Counted from the stretch's first letter, positions 27,662-38,062 are shown. The stretch is DNA of 64,000 nucleotides from Thiosulfatihalobacter marinus (GCF_016019955.1 NZ_JAECRZ010000001.1:124001-188000), one strand, 5' to 3'. Program-made: numbers and translations. Notes: generated by a model not told the origin, from the letters alone.

Positions 27662-28263
27662 GCGAAGCCCTCAAAGAACTTGGTACTCATATCGAGCTGA
27701 AGCGCCCTGATTGCGTGCTGGGCTGGGATGTCAGCTTTGGCGAACTGAATGTGGACGTGGCCCCGGCGAATATTGCCGGGTTCGTCGAGTTTCTGAAAGC
27801 CGATGCGACCTGCCGCTTTGCGACGCTGGTGGATATCACCGCCGTGGATTACCCGGATCGCGCCAAGCGGTTCAACGTGATTTATCACCTGCTGTCGATG
27901 CACCAGAACCAGCGCATTCGCCTGCGGGTTGGCATCCGCGAGGATGAGATGGTGCCGTCGATCACCGGCATTCACCCCTGCGCCAACTGGCCCGAGCGGG
28001 AAGTGTTCGACATGTTCGGCATCATCTTTTCCGATCATCCCGACCTGCGCCGCCTGCTGACCGATTATGGCTTTCGCGGCTTTCCGCTGCGCAAGGATTT
28101 CCCGACCACCGGCTATACCGAGGTGCGCTATGACGAGGTGCAGAAGCGGGTCGTCTACGAGCCGGTACAGTTGACCCAGGATTACCGCCAGTTTGATTTC
28201 ATGAGCCCGTGGGAAGGGGCGCAGTATATCCTTCCGGGTGACGAGAAGGGGGACGCGAAATGA
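27658..28263 (+). CDS. nuoC: NADH-quinone oxidoreductase subunit C
   Basis: 201 residues, unfused to NuoD as usual in alphaproteobacteria. It is a peripheral-arm subunit that packs on NuoD. The conserved block [27 protein letters not shown] and the following [13 protein letters not shown] are complete I 30 kDa subunit signatures. The start ATG overlaps the nuoB stop and the end overlaps nuoD, which signals tight translational coupling. Confidence 0.97.
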   Translation: MSEALKELGTHIELKRPDCVLGWDVSFGELNVDVAPANIAGFVEFLKADATCRFATLVDITAVDYPDRAKRFNVIYHLLSMHQNQRIRLRVGIREDEMVPSITGIHPCANWPEREVFDMFGIIFSDHPDLRRLLTDYGFRGFPLRKDFPTTGYTEVRYDEVQKRVVYEPVQLTQDYRQFDFMSPWEGAQYILPGDEKGDAK

Positions 28264-29486
28264 TGGACGGCTCCAAGTTTGACGACGGCAGCACGGACAC
28301 GCCGGCGGGTGAACAGAAAATCCGCAATTTCAATCTGAATTTCGGCCCCCAGCACCCCGCCGCGCATGGTGTGCTGCGGCTGGTTCTGGAACTGGACGGC
28401 GAGATCGTCGAACGCTGCGACCCGCATGTCGGGTTGTTGCATCGCGGTACCGAAAAGCTGATGGAGAGCCGCACCTATCTTCAGAACCTGCCCTATCTGG
28501 ACCGGCTGGATTACGTGGCGCCGATGAACCAGGAGCATGCCTGGTGCCTGGCCATCGAGAAGCTGACCGGTACCGTGGTGCCGCGCCGTGGCCAGCTGAT
28601 CCGGGTGCTGTTCTGCGAGATCGGCCGTGTTCTGAACCACCTGATGAACGTGTGTTCGCAGGCGATGGACGTGGGCGCGCTGACCCCGAACCTTTGGGGC
28701 TTTGAAGAGCGCGAAAAGCTCATGATCTTCTACGAGCGGGCCTGTGGCGCGCGCCTGCACGCGAACTATTTCCGCCCCGGCGGCGTGCATCAGGATGTGC
28801 CCGACAAGCTGCTGGATGATATCGAGGAATGGGCGCTGGGCTTTCCGCAGATGCTGGACGATTGCGAGGGGCTGTTGACCGAGAACCGCGTGTTCAAGCA
28901 GCGCAATGTCGATATCTGTGTGGTTGATGCGGATACCGCGCTGGAGCACGGGTATTCGGGTGTGATGCTGCGGTCGGCTGGTATGGCCTGGGACTTGCGC
29001 CGCGCGCAACCCTACGAATGTTATGACGAGTTCGACTTCAAGATCCCGGTGGGCAAGAACGGCGATTGTTATGACCGCTACCTGATGCGCATGGCCGAGA
29101 TGCGCGAGTCGACCTCGATCATCCGTCAGGCGATCGTCAAGCTGCGCGAAGCCACGGGTGACGTGATGGCGCGCGGCAAGCTGAGCCCGCCCAAGCGTGG
29201 CGAGATGAAGACCTCGATGGAAGCCCTGATCCACCATTTCAAACTGTATACCGAAGGCTTTCACGTGCCCGAGGGCGAGGTTTATGCCGCCGTCGAGGCG
29301 CCCAAGGGCGAATTCGGCGTGTATATCGTGGGCGATGGCACCAACCGGCCATATCGCGCCAAGCTGCGCGCGCCGGGCTACATGCATCTGCAATCGCTGG
29401 ATCACATCACCACCGGCCACCAGCTGGCCGATGTGGCTGCCATTATCGGCACAATCGACATCGTGTTTGGGGAGATTGACCGCTGA
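28260..29486 (+). CDS. nuoD: NADH-quinone oxidoreductase subunit D
   Basis: 408 residues. It is the 49 kDa subunit, forming the quinone head-group site with NuoB. Signatures are [21 protein letters not shown] (conserved His of the quinone site), HRGTEKLME and the C-terminal tail [12 protein letters not shown]. Two adjacent ATG codons exist at 28260 and 28263; the first overlaps the nuoC stop and has AAGGGGG eight bases upstream. The stop overlaps nuoE (TGATG). Confidence 0.97.
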   Translation: MMDGSKFDDGSTDTPAGEQKIRNFNLNFGPQHPAAHGVLRLVLELDGEIVERCDPHVGLLHRGTEKLMESRTYLQNLPYLDRLDYVAPMNQEHAWCLAIEKLTGTVVPRRGQLIRVLFCEIGRVLNHLMNVCSQAMDVGALTPNLWGFEEREKLMIFYERACGARLHANYFRPGGVHQDVPDKLLDDIEEWALGFPQMLDDCEGLLTENRVFKQRNVDICVVDADTALEHGYSGVMLRSAGMAWDLRRAQPYECYDEFDFKIPVGKNGDCYDRYLMRMAEMRESTSIIRQAIVKLREATGDVMARGKLSPPKRGEMKTSMEALIHHFKLYTEGFHVPEGEVYAAVEAPKGEFGVYIVGDGTNRPYRAKLRAPGYMHLQSLDHITTGHQLADVAAIIGTIDIVFGEIDR

Positions 29487-30652
29487 TGCTTCGTCGTCTG
29501 TATCACGAACAACCCGAGAGCTTTGCCTTCAGCCCGGCCAATCAGGAATGGGCCGAAGCGCAGATCACCAAATACCCCGAAGGGCGTCAGGCGAGCGCGG
29601 TGATCCCGCTGTTGTGGCGGGCCCAGGAACAGGAAGGCTGGCTTTCCAAGCCGGCGATCGAATATGTCGCCGACATGCTGGGTATGGCCTATATCCGTGT
29701 TCTGGAAGTGGCGTCGTTCTATTTCATGTTCCAGATGCAGCCGGTCGGATCGGTTGCGCATATCCAGATCTGCGGCACGCTGTCGTGCATGATCTGCGGC
29801 GCTGAAGACCTGATCGCGGTCTGCAAGGAAAAAATCGCCGAACAGCCCCACACGCTGAGCGCGGACGGCAAGTTCAGCTGGGAAGAGGTGGAGTGCCTTG
29901 GTGCCTGCACCAATGCGCCCATGGCGCAGATCGGCAAGGATTACTACGAAGATATGACGGCGGAAGGTTTTGCCCGGATGCTGGACGACATGGCGGCCGG
30001 CAAGGTGCCGGTGCCCGGCCCGCAGAACGGGCGCTATGCGTCCGAGCCGTTGTCCGGTCTGACCAGCCTCAAGGAATATGACAGCGGGCGCACGCAGTAT
30101 AATGCAAGTGTGCAGCTGGCGACGGATATCGGGGATACAATCAAGCGGATAGACGGCACCGAAGTGCCGATCCTGACGCCCTGGATTGGCGCGGACGGCA
30201 AGGTTGCGGGCCGCGAAGCCGATGCAAACCCGCCCGCCGAGGCGCCAGCGCCGAAACCGGCTGTCAAGCAGGCCGAAGAGGCCCGCAAGGCCGGGAAACC
30301 CGCCGCCAAGGCCGCGCCGAAGGCCGAGGCAAAGGCCTCGCCGTCCCCGGAACAGGCTGTGACCGAAAAGGCGCCTGCCGCGAAAACAGTGGCGAGCACC
30401 GGTCCTGACGATCTCAAGCAGCTCAAGGGCGTTGGTCCGGCGCTGGAGAAAAAGCTCCATGCCGCCGGAGTGACCACTTTCGCGCAGATCGCGGCCTGGG
30501 GCCCCGAGGAAATCGCCGACATGGACGGCAAGCTGTCGTTCAAGGGGCGGATCGAGCGGGACGGCTGGGTTGATCAGGCGCGGCTGCTGGCGGCCGGAGA
30601 AGAAACCGAGTTCTCGAAGAAAGTCTCCAAGGGTGGGGTTTACGAGGACTAG
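29486..30652 (+). CDS. nuoE: NADH-quinone oxidoreductase subunit E with C-terminal helix-hairpin-helix extension
   Basis: 388 residues, about twice the usual NuoE length. Residues 1-175 are the thioredoxin-like 24 kDa subunit with [2Fe-2S] ligands Cys96, Cys101, Cys137 and Cys141 (cluster N1a). Residues about 175-245 are a conserved-looking tail. Residues 248-305 are an Ala/Pro/Lys-rich linker, clearly low complexity. Residues 308-370 form a helix-hairpin-helix-like domain ([20 protein letters not shown], then [20 protein letters not shown]) of a type that also occurs fused to other proteins in alphaproteobacteria. The extension is continuous in frame, with no sign of frameshift. The role of a DNA-binding-like fold on complex I is not known. 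Confidence 0.93.
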   Translation: MLRRLYHEQPESFAFSPANQEWAEAQITKYPEGRQASAVIPLLWRAQEQEGWLSKPAIEYVADMLGMAYIRVLEVASFYFMFQMQPVGSVAHIQICGTLSCMICGAEDLIAVCKEKIAEQPHTLSADGKFSWEEVECLGACTNAPMAQIGKDYYEDMTAEGFARMLDDMAAGKVPVPGPQNGRYASEPLSGLTSLKEYDSGRTQYNASVQLATDIGDTIKRIDGTEVPILTPWIGADGKVAGREADANPPAEAPAPKPAVKQAEEARKAGKPAAKAAPKAEAKASPSPEQAVTEKAPAAKTVASTGPDDLKQLKGVGPALEKKLHAAGVTTFAQIAAWGPEEIADMDGKLSFKGRIERDGWVDQARLLAAGEETEFSKKVSKGGVYED

Positions 30653-30655
30653 GAC

Positions 30656-30883
30656 ATGACCACGGAGCAACAGGAACAGGCATTGGCACGCAAGGGGCGC
30701 ATGGTTGCCCTGGTGATCGCCGGAGCGATAGTGGCCTGGATTGTGCTTCAGTGGGTGGGAAAACAGGCAGGGTTGCCAGGGCGTTATGCGCTGTTGTTCG
30801 ACTTTGCCGCAATCGCCGCGCTGATCTGGGCGCTGGTGAACATCTATCAGATCTGGCGCGCGCGCCAGGCAAGCAAAGGGTAA
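30656..30883 (+). CDS. DUF5337 small membrane protein in the nuo operon
   Basis: 75 residues. Two transmembrane helices are visible, about 16-34 ([19 protein letters not shown]) and 44-63 ([20 protein letters not shown]), flanked by charged ends ([13 protein letters not shown]). It fits the DUF5337 family, which I associate with rhodobacterial nuo operons. It starts 3 bases after the nuoE stop and ends 4 bases before nuoF, so it is certainly co-transcribed. It could be an accessory or assembly factor of complex I; there is no direct evidence. Confidence 0.82.
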   Translation: MTTEQQEQALARKGRMVALVIAGAIVAWIVLQWVGKQAGLPGRYALLFDFAAIAALIWALVNIYQIWRARQASKG

Positions 30884-30887
30884 CGGG

Positions 30888-32183
30888 ATGCTCAAGGATC
30901 AGGACCGTATCTTTACCAATCTCTACGGTATGCATGACCGCAGCCTGAAAGGCGCGCAGGCGCGCGGCCATTGGGATGGCACGGCAAAGATCATCCAGCA
31001 GGGACGTGGGGCGATCGTCGATCAGATGAAGGCCTCCGGTTTGCGCGGACGCGGCGGCGCGGGCTTTCCGACCGGCCTCAAGTGGTCGTTCATGCCCAAG
31101 GAAAGCGATGGCCGCCCGGCCTATCTGGTGATCAACGCCGACGAATCCGAGCCGGGCACCTGCAAGGATCGCGAGATCATGCGCCACGATCCGCATACGC
31201 TGATCGAGGGGGCGCTGATTGCGTCTTTCGCGATGGGTGCGCATACCTCGTATATCTATATTCGCGGCGAATATATCCGCGAGCGCGAGGCGTTGCAGGC
31301 GGCGATCGACGAAGCATATGATGCTGGTTTGCTTGGCAGAAACGCCGCTGGTTCGGGTTGGGATTTCGACCTGTTCCTGCATCACGGGGCCGGCGCCTAT
31401 ATCTGTGGCGAGGAAACCGCGCTGCTGGAAAGCCTTGAGGGCAAGAAGGGGATGCCGCGCATGAAGCCGCCATTCCCGGCCGGAGCGGGCCTGTATGGCT
31501 GCCCGACCACCGTGAACAACGTGGAATCGATTGCCGTGGTGCCGACCATCCTGCGCCGCGGGCCGGAATGGTTTGCGGGATTTGGCCGACCGAACAATGC
31601 GGGCACCAAGATTTTCGGCATCTCGGGCCATGTGAACACTCCCTGCGTGGTCGAGGAAGAGATGTCGATCAGCTTTGAAGAGTTGATCGAAAAGCATTGC
31701 GGCGGAATTCGCGGCGGCTGGGACAACCTCTTGGCCGTGATCCCCGGCGGATCGTCGGTGCCCTGTGTGCGGGGCGAGAACATGCGTGACGCGGTGATGG
31801 ATTTCGACGCGCTGCGCGAGGTTGGATCGTCGCTTGGCACCGCGGCGGTGATTGTCATGGACAAGCAGACCGACATCATCAAGGCGATCTGGCGCCTGTC
31901 CAAGTTTTACAAGCATGAAAGCTGTGGCCAGTGCACCCCCTGCCGCGAAGGCACCGGCTGGATGATGCGCGTCATGGATCGTCTGGTTCGGGGCGAGGCC
32001 GAGATCGAAGAGATCGACATGCTGTTTGACGTGACCAAACAGGTTGAGGGCCACACGATCTGTGCGCTTGGCGACGCGGCGGCCTGGCCAATTCAGGGCC
32101 TGATCCGCAATTTCCGCGAAGAGATCGAGGACCGGATCAAGGCGAACAAGAGCGGCCGCATGGGCGCGATGGCGGCGGAGTGA
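30888..32183 (+). CDS. nuoF: NADH-quinone oxidoreductase subunit F
   Basis: 431 residues. NuoF oxidises NADH with FMN and holds cluster N3. The FMN/NADH loop is [16 protein letters not shown] at residues 51-66, with [13 protein letters not shown] after it. N3 ligands are Cys346, Cys349, Cys352 ([12 protein letters not shown]) and Cys392 (HTICALG). A short stretch around 31312-31350 uses AT-ending codons (GCA TAT GAT GCT GGT, AGA), unlike the rest of the gene. The stop overlaps or abuts the next lipoprotein gene. Confidence 0.97.
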   Translation: MLKDQDRIFTNLYGMHDRSLKGAQARGHWDGTAKIIQQGRGAIVDQMKASGLRGRGGAGFPTGLKWSFMPKESDGRPAYLVINADESEPGTCKDREIMRHDPHTLIEGALIASFAMGAHTSYIYIRGEYIREREALQAAIDEAYDAGLLGRNAAGSGWDFDLFLHHGAGAYICGEETALLESLEGKKGMPRMKPPFPAGAGLYGCPTTVNNVESIAVVPTILRRGPEWFAGFGRPNNAGTKIFGISGHVNTPCVVEEEMSISFEELIEKHCGGIRGGWDNLLAVIPGGSSVPCVRGENMRDAVMDFDALREVGSSLGTAAVIVMDKQTDIIKAIWRLSKFYKHESCGQCTPCREGTGWMMRVMDRLVRGEAEIEEIDMLFDVTKQVEGHTICALGDAAAWPIQGLIRNFREEIEDRIKANKSGRMGAMAAE

Positions 32184-32188
32184 ATGAC

Positions 32189-32554
32189 GTGACCGGCACC
32201 GCTTTCTTACCTTCTGTCACTCCGCAACGCGCCGGTATCGTGTGCCTTCTGGCCGCGACCCTGGTTCTGTCGGCCTGTGGCAATCGCAAGGAAGACAAGG
32301 TGGCGTTCAACGGGATCTATTTCTCGTCCAAGGCCGATCGCGTGTCCAAGGAAGAACGCGATCATTTCCGGGTGCAGGTCAAGAAGGCGACTCAGGATCT
32401 TGGGGCCGCGCGCGAGGCGGGACGTTACGCGGCGACCCGCTATTGCATCGAACAATACGGAACGTCGTCGATCGAATGGGTGATCGGCCCGGACAGCGAA
32501 TCCATCGTCCCGGTGGATGGTGCGATCCAGTTGGAAGGGTACTGCCAACCATGA
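32189..32554 (+). CDS. Small lipoprotein in the nuo operon, unknown function
   Basis: About 121 residues from a GTG at 32189, chosen because GGAG lies eight bases upstream; a GTG at 32180 overlapping the nuoF stop would add three residues. A lipoprotein signal is clear: hydrophobic IVCLLAATLVLSACGN with lipobox LSAC. The mature part (KVAFNGIYFSSKADRVSKEERDHF and RYCIEQYGTSSIEW) is acidic/basic mixed with two later Cys residues. I do not recognise a domain. It lies between nuoF and a DUF5333 gene in the operon. Placement in the outer membrane or periplasm would be unusual for a complex I factor. Confidence 0.72.
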   Translation: MTGTAFLPSVTPQRAGIVCLLAATLVLSACGNRKEDKVAFNGIYFSSKADRVSKEERDHFRVQVKKATQDLGAAREAGRYAATRYCIEQYGTSSIEWVIGPDSESIVPVDGAIQLEGYCQP

Positions 32555-32657
32555 CAATCGGGGCGGCATATCCGGGATGTTATTGCCTTACAGGGTGCGG
32601 ATGCGCCTTTTGGATGGAGTCAGGCGTGGTGCCAGTCCAACCGAAGGGAGTGTCTTC

Positions 32658-33068
32658 ATGACCCGAGTTACAACCGCAATGATGGCTTGCAGCGTTCTTG
32701 TCGCCGGTGCCGGCGCAGCTTTGGCGAAACCGCCGCTGCGTGACGTGCCCGAGATCGACGACTACGTGTATTACACGCTTGTCGCCTATGAGATCGGCGA
32801 ACAATGCCCGACGATTTCAGCCCGCAAGCTGAAGGGGATCAGCGATCTTTGGGCGTTGGGGCGCAAGGCCAAGGCGATGGGTTACACCGAAGCCGAGATC
32901 AAGGCCTATGTCCGTTCGGATGCGGAAAAGGCGCGCATGGTAAAGCGCGGCGAGGCCTACATGAAAACCAAGGGCGTCACTTATGACGACCCAGAGACAT
33001 TCTGTGCGCTGGGGCGTGCGGAAATCGAGAAAAACAGCGCGATCGGCGTGTATTTGAGGGCGAAATGA
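32658..33068 (+). CDS. DUF5333 secreted protein in the nuo operon
   Basis: 136 residues from the ATG at 32658, which has AAGGGAG seven bases upstream. The signal peptide MTRVTTAMMACSVLVAGAGAALA ends in an AXA-type cleavage site, so the product should be periplasmic. The mature domain (VPEIDDYVYYTLVAYEIGEQCPTISARKL, later TFCALGRAEI) is mostly helical with two Cys residues and matches DUF5333 as I know it from rhodobacterial nuo operons. It ends 3 bases before nuoG. Function is unknown. Confidence 0.8.
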   Translation: MTRVTTAMMACSVLVAGAGAALAKPPLRDVPEIDDYVYYTLVAYEIGEQCPTISARKLKGISDLWALGRKAKAMGYTEAEIKAYVRSDAEKARMVKRGEAYMKTKGVTYDDPETFCALGRAEIEKNSAIGVYLRAK

Positions 33069-33071
33069 GTC

Positions 33072-35084
33072 ATGTCTGACCTACGCAAGATCATCATCGA
33101 CGACACGGAAGTCGAAGTAGAGGGCGCGATGACCCTGATCCAGGCCTGTGAAGAGGCCGGGGTGGAGATTCCACGCTTTTGCTATCACGAGCGTCTGTCG
33201 ATCGCCGGCAACTGCCGGATGTGCCTTGTCGAGGTTGTGGGCGGGCCGCCGAAGCCGGCAGCCTCCTGCGCCATGCAGGTGCGCGACTTGCGTCCGGGCC
33301 CCGAAGGCCAGCCGCCGGTGGTCAAGACCAACTCGCCCATGGTCAAGAAGGCCCGCGAAGGCGTGATGGAATTCATGCTGATCAACCACCCGCTGGATTG
33401 CCCGATCTGCGATCAGGGCGGCGAGTGCGATTTGCAGGACCAGGCTATGGCCTATGGCATGTCCGGGACACGTTTCCAGGAAGCCAAGCGCGCGGTAGAC
33501 GATCTGGACCTTGGCCCGCTTGTGTCGACCACGATGACCCGCTGCATCAGCTGTACGCGGTGCGTGCGCTTTACCACAGAGGTGGCCGGCATCACCCAGA
33601 TGGGCCAGACCGGCCGGGGCGAGGATGCCGAGATCACCAGCTATCTGAATCAGACGCTGGTTTCGAACCTGCAAGGCAACATCATCGATCTGTGCCCGGT
33701 GGGTGCGCTGACATCCAAGCCTTATGCGTTCACTGCCCGCCCCTGGGAGCTGACCAAGACCGAAACCATCGACGTGATGGATGCGTTGGGCAGCAATATC
33801 CGGGTGGACACAAAGGGCCGTGAAGTGATGCGCATTCTGCCGCGCAATCATGATGGCGTGAACGAGGAATGGATTTCCGACAAGACCCGCTTTGTCTGGG
33901 ACGGTCTGCGCCGCCAGCGGCTGGACAAACCCTATGTCCGCGTGGACGGCAAACTGAAGCCCGCCAGCTGGGGTGAGGCGCTGGCCGCCGCCGCGGGCGC
34001 GATGAAGGGCAAGAAGATTGCCGCGTTGGTGGGGGATCTGGCGCCGGTCGAGGCGGTGTTTGCGCTCAGGCAGCTTGTGCAGGGGCTGGGTGGATCTATC
34101 GAATGCCGGACAAACGGCGCGGTTCTGCCAGCTGGCAACCGGTCTGCCTATGTGGGCAATGCTTCGATTGAAGATATTGATTCTGCTCGGAAAATCATTC
34201 TGGTCGGGACCAACCCACGCGACGAGGCGCCGGTGCTGAACGCACGGATCCGCAAGGCGTGGTCCAAAGGGGCCGAGGTGACGGTTGTCGGCGCCAAGGG
34301 TATGGATCTGACCTATGATTATTCCTATGCCGGCCCGGGCCGCATACCGCTGAACAAGCTGGTCGAGGACTCGCGCGCGCAAGAGGGCGCCATTGTGATC
34401 GTCGGGCAGGGCGCCATCTGCGAGGGTGACGGTATCGCGGTACTGGGGCAGGCGATGACGCTGACGGAAAAACTGGGCGGCAAGATGCTGGTGCTGCATA
34501 CCGCTGCCAGCCGTGTGGGCGCGATGGACGTGGGTGCCGTGACCCAGGGCGGGATCGATGCGGCCATGGATGGTGCAGAAGTTGTGTACAACCTGGGCGC
34601 TGACGAGGTGGAGATCGGCGAGGGTGCCTTTGTGATCTATCAGGGCAGCCATGGGGATCGGGGTGCACACCGCGCCGACGTGATCCTGCCTGCCGCCGCC
34701 TATACCGAGGAAAACGGCCTGTTCGTGAATACCGAGGGCCGCCCGCAACTGGCGATGCGCGCCGGGTTCGCACCGGGCGAGGCCAAGGAAAACTGGGCCA
34801 TTCTGCGCGCGCTGAGCGCAGAACTGGGCGCGGCGCTGCCGTATGACTCGCTGGCACAGCTGCGGACGGCCCTTGTGGCCGAAGTGCCGCATCTGGCACA
34901 GATCGATCAGGTGGCCGACAATGGTTGGGAGCCTCTGGACGCCAAAGAACTTGGCAAAGGGGCGTTCAAGTTGGCGGTTTCAGATTTCTACCTGACCAAC
35001 CCGATCGCGCGCGCCAGCGAGCTGATGGCCGAGCTTTCAGCCAACGCCAAGGCGCGTGGCGCCGGCAAGATCGCGGCGGAGTAA
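33072..35084 (+). CDS. nuoG: NADH-quinone oxidoreductase subunit G
   Basis: 670 residues, 75 kDa subunit. It carries three clusters: [2Fe-2S] N1b with Cys37, Cys48, Cys51 and Cys66; [4Fe-4S] N5 with His106, Cys110, Cys113 and Cys119; and [4Fe-4S] N4 with Cys158, Cys161, Cys164 and Cys208. A degenerate molybdopterin-type domain follows. The extra cluster N7 motif seen in E. coli is not apparent, as in mitochondria and Paracoccus. A short AT-rich codon patch lies near 34153-34195. It starts 3 bases after the DUF5333 gene. Confidence 0.97.
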   Translation: MSDLRKIIIDDTEVEVEGAMTLIQACEEAGVEIPRFCYHERLSIAGNCRMCLVEVVGGPPKPAASCAMQVRDLRPGPEGQPPVVKTNSPMVKKAREGVMEFMLINHPLDCPICDQGGECDLQDQAMAYGMSGTRFQEAKRAVDDLDLGPLVSTTMTRCISCTRCVRFTTEVAGITQMGQTGRGEDAEITSYLNQTLVSNLQGNIIDLCPVGALTSKPYAFTARPWELTKTETIDVMDALGSNIRVDTKGREVMRILPRNHDGVNEEWISDKTRFVWDGLRRQRLDKPYVRVDGKLKPASWGEALAAAAGAMKGKKIAALVGDLAPVEAVFALRQLVQGLGGSIECRTNGAVLPAGNRSAYVGNASIEDIDSARKIILVGTNPRDEAPVLNARIRKAWSKGAEVTVVGAKGMDLTYDYSYAGPGRIPLNKLVEDSRAQEGAIVIVGQGAICEGDGIAVLGQAMTLTEKLGGKMLVLHTAASRVGAMDVGAVTQGGIDAAMDGAEVVYNLGADEVEIGEGAFVIYQGSHGDRGAHRADVILPAAAYTEENGLFVNTEGRPQLAMRAGFAPGEAKENWAILRALSAELGAALPYDSLAQLRTALVAEVPHLAQIDQVADNGWEPLDAKELGKGAFKLAVSDFYLTNPIARASELMAELSANAKARGAGKIAAE

Positions 35085-35093
35085 GGCATCGTC

Positions 35094-35510
35094 ATGATCC
35101 CTCGTCTTCTCATACCCTTGTTCAGCCTGGCTGCTTTTGCCGGGCTGTCGGCCTGCGCCAATCCGCAGGCCGCTGGGGTATCGCGCGGCGAGGTGGCGTT
35201 TGAACCGGTTTACCAGGGCGTGGACACGCGGCTTCTGGAAGGCGATCTGGTGAATTTCCAGGTCATCATGACCGGCGCGCGGGACGAACGGGACGTGGCC
35301 GAATATGCCGAATGCGCGGCGGCGCAATATGCGCTGATCCGCGGCTTCGGCTTTGCGCGGCATCTGCGCACAACCATTGATTTTCAGGGTGGTGTCTGGC
35401 GAGGGGATGCGGTTTACACCATCTCGTCGGCCCTGCCACGCGGATTGAAGACGATTGACGCCGAAGTCATCGTGTCAAGCTGCGAAGATAACGGAATACC
35501 CACGGTGTGA
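35094..35510 (+). CDS. Small lipoprotein between nuoG and nuoH, unknown function
   Basis: 138 residues. The N-terminus MIPRLLIPLFSLAAFAGLSACAN is a lipoprotein signal with lipobox LSAC and lipidated Cys at about 21. The mature part begins with a Gly/Ala linker and then a compact alpha/beta region (FEPVYQGVDTRLLEGDLVNF; AECAAAQYALIRGFGFARHL; DAEVIVSSCEDNGIP) with two further Cys. It starts 9 bases after nuoG and ends 6 bases before nuoH. No domain recognised. It is the second lipoprotein in the operon. Confidence 0.72.
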   Translation: MIPRLLIPLFSLAAFAGLSACANPQAAGVSRGEVAFEPVYQGVDTRLLEGDLVNFQVIMTGARDERDVAEYAECAAAQYALIRGFGFARHLRTTIDFQGGVWRGDAVYTISSALPRGLKTIDAEVIVSSCEDNGIPTV

Positions 35511-35516
35511 GGACCC

Positions 35517-36557
35517 ATGATTGAATTCTTTACCACCACCTACCTAGGGATCTTTCTGCTCACATTGGGGCAGGTTCTTCTGGTTGTCGTGCCTCTGCTC
35601 GTGGCGCTGGCCTTTCTGCTTTACGCCGACCGCAAGATCTGGGCGGCGGTTCAGCTGCGCCGGGGCCCCAACGTCGTGGGCACCTTCGGCCTGCTGCAAT
35701 CCTTTGCCGACTTCATCAAGTATATCGTCAAGGAAATCGTCTATCCGGCTGGTGCCGACAAGGTGGTGTTCCTTCTGGCGCCGATGATCAGCCTGGTGAT
35801 GGCAACCGTTGCCTGGGCGGTGATCCCGTTCAATGATGGATGGGTGGTTTCGAACATCAACGTCGCGATCCTGTATGTCTTTGCGGTCTCCTCGCTGGAG
35901 GTTTACGGCGTGATCATGGGGGGCTGGGCGTCGAACTCGAAATACCCGTTCCTTGGCAGCCTGCGTTCGGCGGCTCAGATGATTTCCTACGAGGTGTCGA
36001 TCGGCCTGATCATCATCGGTATCATCATCTCGACTGGCTCGATGAACTTTGGCGATATCGTGCGCGCGCAGGATGGGGCATACGGGCTGTTCAGCTGGTA
36101 CTGGCTGCCGCATTTCCCGATGCTGTTCCTGTTCCTGATCTCGGCCATGGCCGAAACCAACCGCCCGCCATTTGACCTTCCCGAGGCGGAATCGGAGCTG
36201 GTGGCGGGCTATCAGGTGGAATATTCCTCGACCCCGTTCCTGTTGTTCATGATCGGCGAATACGTGGCAATCGTGCTGATGTGCGCGCTGGTATCGGTGA
36301 TCTTCCTGGGTGGCTGGCTGTCGCCGATCCCCGGCTTGCCGGACGGTATTCTGTGGATGCTGGGCAAGATCGTGTTCGTCTTCTTCATCTTCTCGATGGT
36401 CAAGGCGATCGCGCCCCGGTACCGCTATGACCAACTGATGCGCATCGGCTGGAAAGTATTCCTGCCCATGTCGCTGATCTGGGTCGTGCTGGTGGCGTTC
36501 TTCGCGAAATTCGAACTTTTCGGCGGCGCCTATGCCCGCTGGGCAATCGGAGGCTGA
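35517..36557 (+). CDS. nuoH: NADH-quinone oxidoreductase subunit H
   Basis: 346 residues with eight or so membrane helices. NuoH forms the quinone-channel membrane part linking the peripheral and proton-pumping arms. Signatures are [20 protein letters not shown] and [26 protein letters not shown], the latter holding the conserved acidic cluster. The start ATG follows GTGAGGACCC. NuoI begins two bases after the stop. Confidence 0.97.
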   Translation: MIEFFTTTYLGIFLLTLGQVLLVVVPLLVALAFLLYADRKIWAAVQLRRGPNVVGTFGLLQSFADFIKYIVKEIVYPAGADKVVFLLAPMISLVMATVAWAVIPFNDGWVVSNINVAILYVFAVSSLEVYGVIMGGWASNSKYPFLGSLRSAAQMISYEVSIGLIIIGIIISTGSMNFGDIVRAQDGAYGLFSWYWLPHFPMLFLFLISAMAETNRPPFDLPEAESELVAGYQVEYSSTPFLLFMIGEYVAIVLMCALVSVIFLGGWLSPIPGLPDGILWMLGKIVFVFFIFSMVKAIAPRYRYDQLMRIGWKVFLPMSLIWVVLVAFFAKFELFGGAYARWAIGG

Positions 36558-36558
36558 T

Positions 36559-37053
36559 ATGACGGCAATCGACTATAAACGTGCCGCCGGCTACTTCCTG
36601 CTGAAGGATTTCATCGGTGGGTTCCGTCTGGGCATGAAGTATTTCTTCAAGCCCAAGGCGACGATCAACTATCCGCATGAAAAAGGCCCGCTGAGCCCGC
36701 GGTTTCGCGGCGAGCACGCGCTGCGCCGTTACCCGAACGGCGAGGAACGCTGTATCGCCTGCAAACTGTGTGAGGCAATCTGCCCGGCGCAGGCCATTAC
36801 CATCGACGCGGAACCGCGCGAAGATGGCAGCCGCCGCACCACGCGTTATGACATCGACATGACCAAGTGCATTTATTGCGGCTTCTGCCAGGAAGCCTGC
36901 CCGGTGGATGCGATCGTGGAAGGCCCCAATTTCGAATTCGCCACCGAGACCCGCGAAGAACTGTTTTACGACAAGGCCAAACTTCTGGAAAACGGAGACC
37001 GCTGGGAAGCCGAGATTGCCCGCAATATCGAACTGGATGCACCGTACAGATGA
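36559..37053 (+). CDS. nuoI: NADH-quinone oxidoreductase subunit I
   Basis: 164 residues from ATG 36559 with GGAGGC upstream. It is the TYKY subunit with clusters N6a and N6b. Ligands are Cys65, Cys68, Cys71, Cys75 in [12 protein letters not shown] and Cys104, Cys107, Cys110, Cys114 in [12 protein letters not shown]. The N-terminal amphipathic helix ([17 protein letters not shown]) binds the membrane arm. The stop overlaps the next gene by four bases. Confidence 0.97.
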   Translation: MTAIDYKRAAGYFLLKDFIGGFRLGMKYFFKPKATINYPHEKGPLSPRFRGEHALRRYPNGEERCIACKLCEAICPAQAITIDAEPREDGSRRTTRYDIDMTKCIYCGFCQEACPVDAIVEGPNFEFATETREELFYDKAKLLENGDRWEAEIARNIELDAPYR

Positions 37054-37457
37054 CCGATTCCAAGAACCCCTTTGAAGCGATGTTCGCGCAGTATCAGGAA
37101 ATGGCGAAAACCATGAACCCTGCGCTGGAATCGTTTACCCCGAAAGGGTTCGAGGCGCTTTGGCCAACCATGCCCAAGGACGTCATGGAGATGTTCTTTG
37201 GCAATACGATCAACAAGGACGGGCTGGACGCCAAGACCCGTCTGCTGCTGACGCTGGCGGCGCTCACGGTTCTGGGCGCGCAGGCTGATGCACAAATCCG
37301 CCTTACGGTCCGGCATCTGCTGGAAGCGGGCGCTACGAAACAGGAAATCGTCGAGACCATCGGCCAGATGTCGATGTTCGCCGGCATTCCCGCCAGCACG
37401 CGCGCCATGGAACTGGCGCAGGAGGTTCTGGCGGACAAAGAGGGAAGTGACACATGA
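37050..37457 (+). CDS. Carboxymuconolactone decarboxylase-like protein in the nuo operon
   Basis: 135 residues, ATG overlapping the nuoI stop. The CMD/AhpD-like helical domain is visible in [23 protein letters not shown] followed by [26 protein letters not shown]. No cysteine is present, so the CxxC peroxidase site of AhpD is absent and redox activity is unlikely. The end overlaps nuoJ by four bases, which makes it part of the translational chain nuoI-CMD-nuoJ. Possible roles are structural or assembly, or binding of a small ligand; all are inference. Confidence 0.85.
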   Translation: MTDSKNPFEAMFAQYQEMAKTMNPALESFTPKGFEALWPTMPKDVMEMFFGNTINKDGLDAKTRLLLTLAALTVLGAQADAQIRLTVRHLLEAGATKQEIVETIGQMSMFAGIPASTRAMELAQEVLADKEGSDT

Positions 37458-38062
37458 CCGTCGCGGCAATTGCATTTTACCTGTTTGCGATCTGCGTGAT
37501 TGCTGGCGGGCTTTTCACCGTCATCAGCCGCAATCCGGTGCATTCGGTGCTTTGGCTGATCCTGGCCTTCCTGAGTTCGGCCGGGCTGTTCGTTCTGCTG
37601 GGGGCGGAATTCGTCGCCATGCTTTTGATCATTGTCTATGTGGGCGCCGTCGCCGTTCTGTTCCTGTTCGTGGTGATGATGCTGGACGTGGATTTTGCCG
37701 AACTCAAGGGCAGCATGGCGCAATATATGCCGCTGGCGCTGTTGATCGGTGTGATCCTGCTGATGCAGCTGGGCCTGGCCTTTGGCGCCTGGGAAGTCTC
37801 GGATCAGGCCGAGGCGCTGCGCGGCGCGGTCACGCCGGCCGATGTGCAGAATACCGCCGCGCTGGGCACGATCCTGTATGACCAGTATTTCCTGCTGTTC
37901 CAGCTGGCCGGTCTGATCCTGCTGGTCGCCATGATCGGTGCCATCGTGCTGACCCTGCGCCACCGCAAGGACATCAAGCGCCAGAACGTTCTGGAACAGA
38001 TGTGGCGCGACCCGGCCAAGTCAATGGAACTGAAAGACGTGAAACCGGGGCAGGGGCTCTGA
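37454..38062 (+). CDS. nuoJ: NADH-quinone oxidoreductase subunit J
   Basis: 202 residues with five predicted membrane helices. NuoJ belongs to the membrane arm near the quinone site. The conserved third helix [24 protein letters not shown] includes the family Tyr and the pi-bulge region. The C-terminus is basic and ends in a soluble tail. It overlaps the CMD-like gene at its start. The following gap of 131 bases before nuoK is the longest inside the operon. Confidence 0.95.
   Translation: MTVAAIAFYLFAICVIAGGLFTVISRNPVHSVLWLILAFLSSAGLFVLLGAEFVAMLLIIVYVGAVAVLFLFVVMMLDVDFAELKGSMAQYMPLALLIGVILLMQLGLAFGAWEVSDQAEALRGAVTPADVQNTAALGTILYDQYFLLFQLAGLILLVAMIGAIVLTLRHRKDIKRQNVLEQMWRDPAKSMELKDVKPGQGL

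Noticed and set aside
29486-30652. NuoE extension as a sequencing frameshift or gene fusion error
   Set aside because: The frame is continuous, the linker composition is typical of natural linkers, and the HHH domain type is known in alphaproteobacterial fusions.
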